A stretch of DNA of 11,964 nt from a bacterium. GTDB lineage: Bacteria > CLD3 > SB21. The position numbers and the translations under genes are program-made. This document shows positions 6,631 through 11,964 of the stretch, piece by piece (within the stretch, counting starts at the first letter, position 1; the number at the start of each line of letters is the position of its first letter). The notes under the pieces are model-generated. The model saw only the letters and a list, made by a program, of their open reading frames with translations, was not told the origin of the DNA and searched no databases. The stretch is from contig JABWCP010000047.1 in assembly GCA_013360215.1 (NCBI GenBank), forward strand, positions 1-11,964, written 5' to 3'.

Positions 6631-7272
6631 ATGGCGAAGGAAGCGAAAGAGAAAAAAGGCAAAGATAAAGCGGCAGCAACCGGCGTAGAAATACCTTCCG
6701 GAAAACGTGCGGCCGTAGGTAAAGACTACAAAGCCCGCCTCGGTGAAGAATACCGTAAACGTGTGGTTCCTGCGCTGATGAAAAAATTCAGCTATAAGAA
6801 TATCATGCAAGTCCCTAAGATCGAAAAAGTCGTGATCAATATGGGCGTCGGTATGGCGACACAAGAGCCGAAACTTTTGGATGCGGCGGTCAATGATCTT
6901 TTGATCATCACGGGTCAGAAACCCACTATCCGCAAAGCGAAAAAAGCTATTTCCAATTTCAAATTACGCGAAGGCGTAGGTATCGCTTGCTTTGTCACCT
7001 TGCGTCGTGCCGCGATGTACGAATTTCTTGATCGGTTGATCAATATTGCCGTACCGCGTATTCGCGATTTCAAAGGCGTTCCTGATAAATCGTTTGACGG
7101 CCGCGGTAACTATACGTTAGGCGTCAAAGAACAGATTATTTTCCCGGAAATCGATGTTGATAAAATGGACCGCGTACGCGGTATGGACATCACCATCGTG
7201 ACGTCAGCTAAAACGGACGAAGAAGCATACGAACTGCTCAAAGAGTTCGGTATGCCGTTCAAAAAGAAATAA
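6631..7272 (+). CDS. rplE: 50S ribosomal protein L5 with an N-terminal extension
   Basis: L5 carries 5S rRNA into the central protuberance with L18 and touches P-site tRNA and S13. The conserved core begins at about residue 31 ([20 protein letters not shown]) and includes [38 protein letters not shown] (split at about 96-115) and [19 protein letters not shown]. The core is of usual length (about 180), but the whole is 213 residues because of a 30-residue lysine- and alanine-rich leader ([18 protein letters not shown]...). ATG 6631 is favoured: AGAGGA lies at 6614-6619 and the next in-frame ATG (codon 50) would delete core sequence. The leader is probably disordered and RNA-binding, which is inference. 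Confidence 0.97.
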   Translation: MAKEAKEKKGKDKAAATGVEIPSGKRAAVGKDYKARLGEEYRKRVVPALMKKFSYKNIMQVPKIEKVVINMGVGMATQEPKLLDAAVNDLLIITGQKPTIRKAKKAISNFKLREGVGIACFVTLRRAAMYEFLDRLINIAVPRIRDFKGVPDKSFDGRGNYTLGVKEQIIFPEIDVDKMDRVRGMDITIVTSAKTDEEAYELLKEFGMPFKKK

Positions 7273-7306
7273 TATAACACGAACGATACTAACAGGAGTT
7301 TGAACC

Positions 7307-7492
7307 TTGGCTACGAAAGCATGGGTTGCTAAGACGAAGAAAACACCGAAATTTTCCACACGCACGCGCAATCGTTGCCGCCGCTGCGGCCGTCCGCGCG
7401 CTTATATGCGCAAGTTCGGCATTTGCCGTATATGCTTCCGTAATCTTTCGCTCAATGGTGAGATTCCGGGCATTCGTAAAGCTTCGTGGTAA
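7307..7492 (+). CDS. rpsN: 30S ribosomal protein S14, zinc-ribbon type (type Z)
   Basis: S14 lies in the 30S head and is needed for late assembly. This is the short zinc-binding form (61 residues) rather than the approximately 100-residue zinc-free form. Four cysteines are in place at residues 24, 27, 40 and 43 (CRRC and CRIC, a C-x2-C-x12-C-x2-C ribbon). The C-terminus [11 protein letters not shown] is fully typical. The start codon is TTG at 7307, with AGGAG at 7294-7298 placed 8 nt upstream; no closer in-frame ATG gives a family-like N-terminus. The start after processing would be ATKAW. In organisms with Zur control, type Z and zinc-free copies can be swapped; only the zinc copy is visible here. 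Confidence 0.97.
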   Translation: MATKAWVAKTKKTPKFSTRTRNRCRRCGRPRAYMRKFGICRICFRNLSLNGEIPGIRKASW

Positions 7493-7540
7493 TAATAGAG
7501 AATTTTTGAGTTTTTATTTTTTATCAAAGGAGACGATCCG

Positions 7541-7939
7541 ATGTCAATGACCGATCCGATCGCGGATTATTTGACGGCGATTCGCAACGCGATACAGGCC
7601 AAAAAGAAATTCGTGGATATCAAAGCTTCTAACCTGAAGCGCGATATTACGCAAATCCTGCTTGAACAGGGATATATCAAAGACTACGCTAACTATGATG
7701 ACGGCGTACAAGGCATCATTCGCATTTTCTTGAAATACGATGAGAAAAACCGCAATGCGATCAATCAGATTGACCGTGCCAGCACGCCGGGCCTCCGGAA
7801 GTATGCGGGTGTAGATAAGCTGCCGCGCGTAAAAAGCAATCTCGGCATTGCCATCATGTCCACATCCAAAGGTGTGATGACCAACAAACGCGCCAAAACG
7901 GAAAATGTCGGCGGCGAAGTATTGTGTTACGTATCGTAA
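7541..7939 (+). CDS. rpsH: 30S ribosomal protein S8
   Basis: S8 binds helix 21 of 16S rRNA in the 30S platform and in E. coli also represses the spc operon by binding the L5 mRNA. The 132-residue product is the standard length. Signatures are MSMTDPIADYLTAIRNA at the start, RASTPGLRKYAG in the middle, and the diagnostic GIAIMSTSKGVMT and VGGEVLCYVS at the end. A strong AAAGGAG (7526-7532) lies 8 nt before ATG 7541. The 48-nt gap before it is unusually U-rich (7502-7522). I see no obvious S8-binding helix mimic in the gap before rplE, though a short one could be missed by eye. Confidence 0.98.
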   Translation: MSMTDPIADYLTAIRNAIQAKKKFVDIKASNLKRDITQILLEQGYIKDYANYDDGVQGIIRIFLKYDEKNRNAINQIDRASTPGLRKYAGVDKLPRVKSNLGIAIMSTSKGVMTNKRAKTENVGGEVLCYVS

Positions 7940-7973
7940 TCTGAACGAAATTTTATTCGCAGGAGTATAAGCA

Positions 7974-8516
7974 GTGTCACGTATTGGAAAAAAACCGGTA
8001 GCGATTCCCGATAAGGTCACAGTGACCGTCAAAGGCTCAGTCGTCACCGTTAAAGGCCCCAAGGGCGAACTGACCAAACAGTTTCACCCTGAAGCGATGG
8101 TCGAAGTCAAAGACAAAGAAGTCATCGTTTCGCGTAAAAACAACACCAATTTTCAGCGTGCGTTGCACGGCAGCGTTCGTGCGATCATTGCCGGCATGGT
8201 GACGGGCGTATCCGATGGATATGAACGTAAATTGGATATTATCGGCGTCGGTTTTAAAGCCGAAGCGAAAGGCAAAGTAATCCAGTTTAATCTCGGTTTT
8301 TCGCACCCGATTCTTTTTGCTCCTCCGACAGGTGTTGAAATTGCGATTCCTACGCCGACCAGCGTAAGCATCAAAGGTATCAATAAAGAATTGGTTGGCC
8401 AAGTGGCTCAGAAAATTCGTTCTTTCAAGATGCCGGAACCGTATAAGGGCAAAGGTATTAAATATTCGGATGAAACCATCCGTCGTAAAGCCGGTAAGGC
8501 CGCGACCAAGAAGTAA
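7974..8516 (+). CDS. rplF: 50S ribosomal protein L6
   Basis: L6 lies near the sarcin-ricin loop and the factor-binding site. The 180-residue product is the usual length and has the two repeated alpha/beta domains expected. Signatures are SRIGKKPVAIPDKV at the start, VKGPKGELT, then the C-terminal PEPYKGKGIKYSDETIRRKAGK, which spans about residues 154-175. The start codon is GTG at 7974, with AGGAG (7961-7965) 8 nt upstream; the product then begins MSRIGKKP, exactly as in the family. rplR follows after 30 nt. Confidence 0.98.
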   Translation: MSRIGKKPVAIPDKVTVTVKGSVVTVKGPKGELTKQFHPEAMVEVKDKEVIVSRKNNTNFQRALHGSVRAIIAGMVTGVSDGYERKLDIIGVGFKAEAKGKVIQFNLGFSHPILFAPPTGVEIAIPTPTSVSIKGINKELVGQVAQKIRSFKMPEPYKGKGIKYSDETIRRKAGKAATKK

Positions 8517-8546
8517 TTTTTAAAACTATAAATTGTTAGAAGCACC

Positions 8547-8909
8547 ATGGCGGACAAAAACATAGTCAAAGCGGTAAAAAGACAACGTGTCAAATACCGT
8601 ATTCGTAAACGCATCATCGGCACGGCGGAAAAACCTCGGTTGTCGGTGTATCGCAGCCTCAATCACATTTACGCTCAGCTTATCAACGATGAAGCCGGTC
8701 ATACGATCGCACAAGTTTCGTCGAAGACCAAAGGCATTCAAAAAGAGAGCGGTAAAGTTTCGTTGAGCAAAGCGGTCGGTATGTCTATCGCCAAATTGGC
8801 CAAAGAAAAAGGTATTGAAGTCGCCGTATTTGATCGTAATGGATACAAATATCATGGCCGCATCAAAGCGGTAGCCGAAGGCGCTCGTGAAGCCGGATTG
8901 AAATTGTAA
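8547..8909 (+). CDS. rplR: 50S ribosomal protein L18
   Basis: L18 binds 5S rRNA and, with L5, anchors it in the central protuberance. The 120-residue product matches the family. Signatures are the basic N-terminal tail (KRQRVKYRIRKRIIGTAEKPRLSVYRS, about residues 12-38), HIYAQLIND, and the C-terminal VAVFDRNGYKYHGRIKAVAEGAREAGLKL, which spans about 92-120. The ribosome binding site in front of ATG 8547 is weak (TTAGAAG), one of the poorest in the window, so translation may be coupled to rplF. The gap to rpsE contains a perfect 12-bp palindrome. Confidence 0.98.
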   Translation: MADKNIVKAVKRQRVKYRIRKRIIGTAEKPRLSVYRSLNHIYAQLINDEAGHTIAQVSSKTKGIQKESGKVSLSKAVGMSIAKLAKEKGIEVAVFDRNGYKYHGRIKAVAEGAREAGLKL

Positions 8910-8918
8910 TAAAAAACA

Positions 8919-8930
8919 CATCTATAGATG
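8919..8930. repeat. 12-bp perfect palindrome before rpsE
   Basis: CATCTATAGATG is self-complementary. In RNA it could form a 4-bp stem (CATC/GATG) with a TATA tetraloop. Its last base touches the GGTGAGG ribosome binding region (8930-8936) of rpsE. It also holds an ATG (8928) that opens a six-codon frame ending past the rpsE start. Chance cannot be excluded. Confidence 0.4.
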
Positions 8931-8940
8931 GTGAGGCGTG

Positions 8941-9477
8941 ATGAATAATAGGAAACAAATCAAGAAAAAAGAAGCCCAGGATAATCCGGCCGACGTCGAA
9001 CTCAAAGAAGAACGCGTCGTACATATCAACCGTGTAGCGAAAGTAGTGAAAGGCGGACGTCGCTTCAGCTTTAACGCTATCGTGGTGGTTGGCGACGGTA
9101 AAGGCAAAGTCGGTATCGGATTAGGTAAAGCTAACGAAGTGCCGGATGCTATAGCCAAAGGCAAAGAAGACGCAAAAAAACGTATGATATTTGTACCGTT
9201 GCACGGTGGTACGCTTCCGCACGAAGTGTCGGCCAAATTTGGTGCCGGCAAAGTGTTGCTCAAACCGGCAACTAAAGGTACCGGTATTATAGCTGGCGCC
9301 GTGATCCGTGCCGTGGTCGAATCCGTCGGCATCACGGACATTCTTACCAAATGCAAAGGCTCTTCCAATCCGCACAATGTGGTCAAAGCCACAATGAAAG
9401 CGCTTAGTGAAGTGACCAATGCGCGCGAAGTCGGTGCCGTCCGCGGCATGACTGTCATGGATGTATTTACCAAGTAA
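8941..9477 (+). CDS. rpsE: 30S ribosomal protein S5
   Basis: S5 lines the mRNA entry channel and, with S4, affects decoding accuracy; changes in its N-terminal domain give spectinomycin resistance. The 178-residue product is slightly longer than E. coli S5 (166) by a lysine-rich N-terminus. The N-terminal double-stranded RNA-binding domain shows [23 protein letters not shown] (about residues 31-53) and [16 protein letters not shown]. The C-terminal domain has [19 protein letters not shown], then [18 protein letters not shown] 8941 is preferred over the adjacent in-frame GTG 8938; both share the GGTGAGG upstream and differ by one residue. Confidence 0.97.
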   Translation: MNNRKQIKKKEAQDNPADVELKEERVVHINRVAKVVKGGRRFSFNAIVVVGDGKGKVGIGLGKANEVPDAIAKGKEDAKKRMIFVPLHGGTLPHEVSAKFGAGKVLLKPATKGTGIIAGAVIRAVVESVGITDILTKCKGSSNPHNVVKATMKALSEVTNAREVGAVRGMTVMDVFTK

Positions 9478-9500
9478 CGATAACCAGGCAAAGAGCGATC

Positions 9501-9749
9501 ATGAAATTTTTGAAGATTACCCAGGTTCGCAGTACCAACGGCGCCATTTTCGCACACCGCGATACCGTGCGCACGCTCGGACTACGTAAAATCGGCCAAA
9601 CCGTTTACCACAACGATACACCGCAGGTTCGCGGTATGGTTAATCTTGTGAAGTATATGGTTTCCTGTGAAGCCGTTGATAAAAAACCGGAAGCTGTGAA
9701 AAAAGAAAAAAAGACCGGTTATAAAGTTACCAAAGCGAAAAAAGCGTAA
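9501..9749 (+). CDS. rpmD: 50S ribosomal protein L30 with a basic C-terminal tail
   Basis: L30 is a small, non-universal large-subunit protein that contacts 5S rRNA. The core (about residues 1-60) has FLKITQVRSTNGAIFAHRDT split around residue 4-23, then LGLRKIGQTVYHNDTPQVRGM, which is the family's recognisable helix-loop region, and a VKYMV strand. Bacterial L30 usually ends near residue 60; this one runs to 82 with a lysine-rich tail (about 61-82: KKPEAVKKEKKTGYKVTKAKK). The tail is in frame and probably disordered and RNA-binding. ATG 9501 is preceded by GAGCGATC, a start-site string like those of rplW and rplV. Position between rpsE and rplO is canonical. Confidence 0.95.
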   Translation: MKFLKITQVRSTNGAIFAHRDTVRTLGLRKIGQTVYHNDTPQVRGMVNLVKYMVSCEAVDKKPEAVKKEKKTGYKVTKAKKA

Positions 9750-9774
9750 ACAATTTTAGTCAAAGAGGATTGCG

Positions 9775-10260
9775 ATGAATCTCAGTAATTTAACGCCCGC
9801 CAAAGGCTCCCGCCGTAAAATGAAACGTATCGGTCGTGGTGAAGGCTCCGGCCACGGCGGCACATCCACACGCGGTAACAAAGGGCAAAAGTCGCGTTCC
9901 GGTCTTAACCGCCTTGCCGGTTTTGAAGGCGGACAGATGCCTTTGCAACGTCGTCTCCCTAAATATGGTTTTACCAATATTTTCCGTGTCGAATTTCAGA
10001 CTGTTAATTTGACCGATCTTGCCGAATTGGATAACAAACGCGTAGACGGCGCAACGTTGCAAGCGGCAGGCTTGATCAAAAAGAAAAGCGCTCCGGTAAA
10101 ACTTTTAGGAACCGGTGAAGTGACCAAAGCGTTTGAAGTCGAAGTGCATGCGATCAGTGCAACGGCAAAAGAAAAAATCGAAAAAGCCGGCGGCAAAGTG
10201 ACGGTGCTTGGCATCAAAAAAACAGTGTTGGAAAAACGCAAGAAAAAAGCGTCGAAATAG
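9775..10260 (+). CDS. rplO: 50S ribosomal protein L15
   Basis: L15 is a late-assembly protein that threads through 23S rRNA by a long glycine- and arginine-rich N-terminal arm. The 161-residue product is slightly longer than the usual 144-150. The arm carries GRGEGSGHGGTSTRGNKGQK (about residues 21-40), then the signature GFEGGQMPLQRRLPKYGF (about 50-67). The C-terminal globular part has the typical VKLLGTGEV and VHAISATAKEKIEKAGG strings, ending in a basic tail (KRKKKASK). ATG 9775 is preceded by AGAGGA at 9764-9769. Last ribosomal gene in the window, followed after 35 nt by secY. Confidence 0.98.
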   Translation: MNLSNLTPAKGSRRKMKRIGRGEGSGHGGTSTRGNKGQKSRSGLNRLAGFEGGQMPLQRRLPKYGFTNIFRVEFQTVNLTDLAELDNKRVDGATLQAAGLIKKKSAPVKLLGTGEVTKAFEVEVHAISATAKEKIEKAGGKVTVLGIKKTVLEKRKKKASK

Positions 10261-10266
10261 CGGTTA

Positions 10267-10286
10267 CTCTTACATAAGCCCAAGAG
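10267..10286 (+). promoter_or_regulatory. Short stem overlapping the secY ribosome binding site
   Basis: CTCTT (10267-10271) is complementary to AAGAG (10282-10286) across a 10-nt loop. AAGAG is the best ribosome binding candidate for secY, 9 nt before ATG 10296. If formed, the stem would hide it and could tune SecY output relative to the ribosomal genes. A 5-bp stem is weak, so this is a tentative call. Confidence 0.3.
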
Positions 10287-10295
10287 AATTTCACA

Positions 10296-11627
10296 ATGCT
10301 ACAAACATTTGCGAATGTATTTAAAATTCCGGAATTGCGGAAACGTATCCTCTTTACGCTCGGCGTTTTGCTGATTGAGCGTATTGCGGCGCACATTCCC
10401 GCGCCGGGTATTTATGCGGAAGCGCTCGGACAGTATTTCCGACAGGCGGAAAATACGCTGTTGAGTTTTTATGATTTATTTGCCGGCGGCGGGTTGTCCC
10501 AAGCGACCATCGCAGCGCTTGGCATCATGCCGTACATTAGTACATCCATTATCATCCAACTTCTCGGTACGACCGTGCCTTACCTTCAGCGTTTACAACG
10601 TGAAGGTGAAGAAGGCCGCAAAAAGATCAACCAGCTTACACGCTACGGTACGGTAGCGCTTGCCGCCGTTCAGGCGATCGGCGTTGCAACCTGGCTTTGC
10701 AGCCTCAGTGTAGTGATCGGCAGTCAGGAAGTCAAAGTAGTGCCGGATCAAGGGTTCACTTTTTATCTGATGACGATGGTCACCATGACTACATGTACGA
10801 TGTTTATCATGTGGCTCGGCGAGCAAATCACCGAACGCGGCATCGGAAACGGTATTTCATTGATTATTGCGATCGGTATTTTGGCACGATTCCCTACGGC
10901 GATTATTGACGAAATTACTCAGATTTCGACGGGCAACCGTAATATTATTCTCGAATTGATTTTGGTTACGATTTTACTCGGCATTGTTGCGGCGATTATT
11001 TTTATCACGCAAGGTATCCGTAAAATCCCGGTACAATATGCACGCCGCGTGATCGGTCGTAAGGTATATGGCGGTCAATCCACACATATCCCGATGCGTA
11101 TCAATATTGCGGGTGTTATGCCTATCATCTTTGCGCAGTCCATCATGTTTGTTCCGAATACGGTAGCCACTTTTTTCCCGGGCGATTTTTCGGAGTGGAT
11201 CACAGCGCATTTTTCGATTGATTCGATTACGTACAATTTGTTCTTTCTCATTTTAATTGTCATCTTCACGTATTTCTACACTGCGATTGCGATGAATCCT
11301 GTCGAAGTGGCGGATAATCTCAAGAAGCAAGGTGCGTTTATACCGGGTGTTCGTCCCGGCAAAAAAACGTCGGATTTTATTGATAATATCCTGACGCGCG
11401 TCACCCTTCCGAGTGCCATTTTCCTTGGTGTCATTGCGATATTGCCGTTTTTCGTACGCCATGCAACGGATGTGAGCTATAGCTTCGCGTCGTTTTTTGG
11501 CGGTACGTCGCTTTTGATCGTGGTGGGTGTCGGATTGGATACGATTCAGCAAATCGAATCGCATCTTGTCATGCGCCACTATGACGGTTTCCTTAAATCC
11601 GGTCGTATCCGCGGCCGTCGGGGATAA
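10296..11627 (+). CDS. secY: Protein translocase subunit SecY
   Basis: SecY is the channel-forming subunit of the SecYEG inner membrane translocon. The 443-residue product is of normal length (about 430-450) and shows ten likely membrane segments near residues 17-36, 71-90, 115-140, 153-175, 183-200, 217-238, 271-290, 312-332, 369-388 and 398-418. Conserved strings are IPELRKRILFTLG and HIPAPGI in the first segment region, LGIMPYISTSIIIQLL, the ERGIGNGISL motif, KVYGGQSTHIPMRIN in the C4 loop, and GAFIPGVRPGK in the C5 loop that contacts ribosome and SecA. The first-segment motif usually reads YRxGxxIP; here it is ERIAAHIP. It overlaps nothing and leads directly into map with a 5-nt gap and no adk. 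Confidence 0.98.
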   Translation: MLQTFANVFKIPELRKRILFTLGVLLIERIAAHIPAPGIYAEALGQYFRQAENTLLSFYDLFAGGGLSQATIAALGIMPYISTSIIIQLLGTTVPYLQRLQREGEEGRKKINQLTRYGTVALAAVQAIGVATWLCSLSVVIGSQEVKVVPDQGFTFYLMTMVTMTTCTMFIMWLGEQITERGIGNGISLIIAIGILARFPTAIIDEITQISTGNRNIILELILVTILLGIVAAIIFITQGIRKIPVQYARRVIGRKVYGGQSTHIPMRINIAGVMPIIFAQSIMFVPNTVATFFPGDFSEWITAHFSIDSITYNLFFLILIVIFTYFYTAIAMNPVEVADNLKKQGAFIPGVRPGKKTSDFIDNILTRVTLPSAIFLGVIAILPFFVRHATDVSYSFASFFGGTSLLIVVGVGLDTIQQIESHLVMRHYDGFLKSGRIRGRRG

Positions 11628-11632
11628 TCTGA

Positions 11633-11964
11633 ATGATCCGGCTCAAGTCGGGTGCGGAGATTGATAAAATCCGCGAGAGTTGCCGCATTATCGTAGAAGC
11701 TATGATGGTAGCGGCCAAGATGGTGAAACCCGGATTGCGTTTGATGGATTTGGATGCGGCTATCGAATCGGCTATCAAATCGCGCGGCGGGAAACCGGCG
11801 TTCAAAGGTTATCATGGTTTTCCCAATAATGCTTGCCTTTCGACCGATGATATTGTTGTTCACGGTATAGCCAAACCCGGGGACGTACTGCAGGAAGGTC
11901 AGATACTCGGGGTGGATATCGGTGTTCTCAAAAACGGATTTTACGGTGATTCTGCCGTAACATT
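11633..11964 (+). CDS. map: Methionine aminopeptidase type I, N-terminal part (partial)
   Basis: The enzyme removes the initiator methionine from nascent proteins after deformylation, using two divalent metal ions. The first 110 codons are visible and the window ends inside the gene. It starts MIRLKSGAEIDKIRESCRI, a standard type I N-terminus with no zinc-finger extension. The substrate-pocket string IVVHGIAKPGD holds His77 (E. coli His79 by alignment of motifs), and VDIGVLKNGFYGDSA gives metal ligands Asp95 and Asp106 (E. coli Asp97 and Asp108). The family more often has HGIP; here it is HGIA. The remaining ligands (two Glu, one His) lie beyond the window. Five bases after secY, so very probably co-transcribed and possibly translationally coupled. 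Confidence 0.96.
   Translation, partial: MIRLKSGAEIDKIRESCRIIVEAMMVAAKMVKPGLRLMDLDAAIESAIKSRGGKPAFKGYHGFPNNACLSTDDIVVHGIAKPGDVLQEGQILGVDIGVLKNGFYGDSAVT

Noticed and set aside
8938-8940. GTG at 8938 as the start of rpsE
   Set aside because: The next codon is ATG with better spacing to GGTGAGG. The choice changes one residue only and cannot be settled here.

Overview
The window is one dense, single-direction ribosomal protein cluster: the end of the str operon (3' end of tuf), the S10 operon, the spc operon, secY and the start of map. All 24 genes are on the + strand. The order is tuf-rpsJ-rplC-rplD-rplW-rplB-rpsS-rplV-rpsC-rplP-rpmC-rpsQ-rplN-rplX-rplE-rpsN-rpsH-rplF-rplR-rpsE-rpmD-rplO-secY-map. 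This is the canonical bacterial order, complete from S10 to SecY. Both edges cut a gene: tuf lacks its 5' part and map lacks its 3' part. The longest stretches without a gene are 88 nt (rpsJ-rplC) and 75 nt (tuf-rpsJ); no gap exceeds 300 nt.

The organism is a bacterium of moderate GC content. adk is absent between secY and map, S14 is the short zinc-ribbon form, L4 is long (238 aa) with extra residues in its C-terminal half, and the S3, S8 and SecY sequences have a Bacteroidota/Chlorobiota/Ignavibacteria look. Together these point to the FCB superphylum or a neighbouring lineage. This placement is inference from remembered family patterns, not a computed phylogeny.

The proteins form both ribosomal subunits. 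S10, S19, S3, S17, S14, S8 and S5 belong to the small subunit; L3, L4, L23, L2, L22, L16, L29, L14, L24, L5, L6, L18, L30 and L15 belong to the large subunit. L23 and L29 line the exit tunnel rim, where SecY docks for co-translational secretion. Map removes the start methionine from nascent chains at the same exit. I see no intrinsic terminator (GC hairpin followed by a U-run) and no convincing internal promoter, so transcription is probably continuous.

No new multi-gene system is visible. What stands out is (1) an L29 of about twice the usual length, with a novel-looking C-terminal domain; (2) basic extensions on L5 and L30; and (3) two good RNA hairpins without U-tracts in the two longest gaps (tuf-rpsJ and rpsJ-rplC), at the kind of position where autogenous control or RNA processing could act. 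Smaller palindromes lie at the start sites of rpsE and secY.
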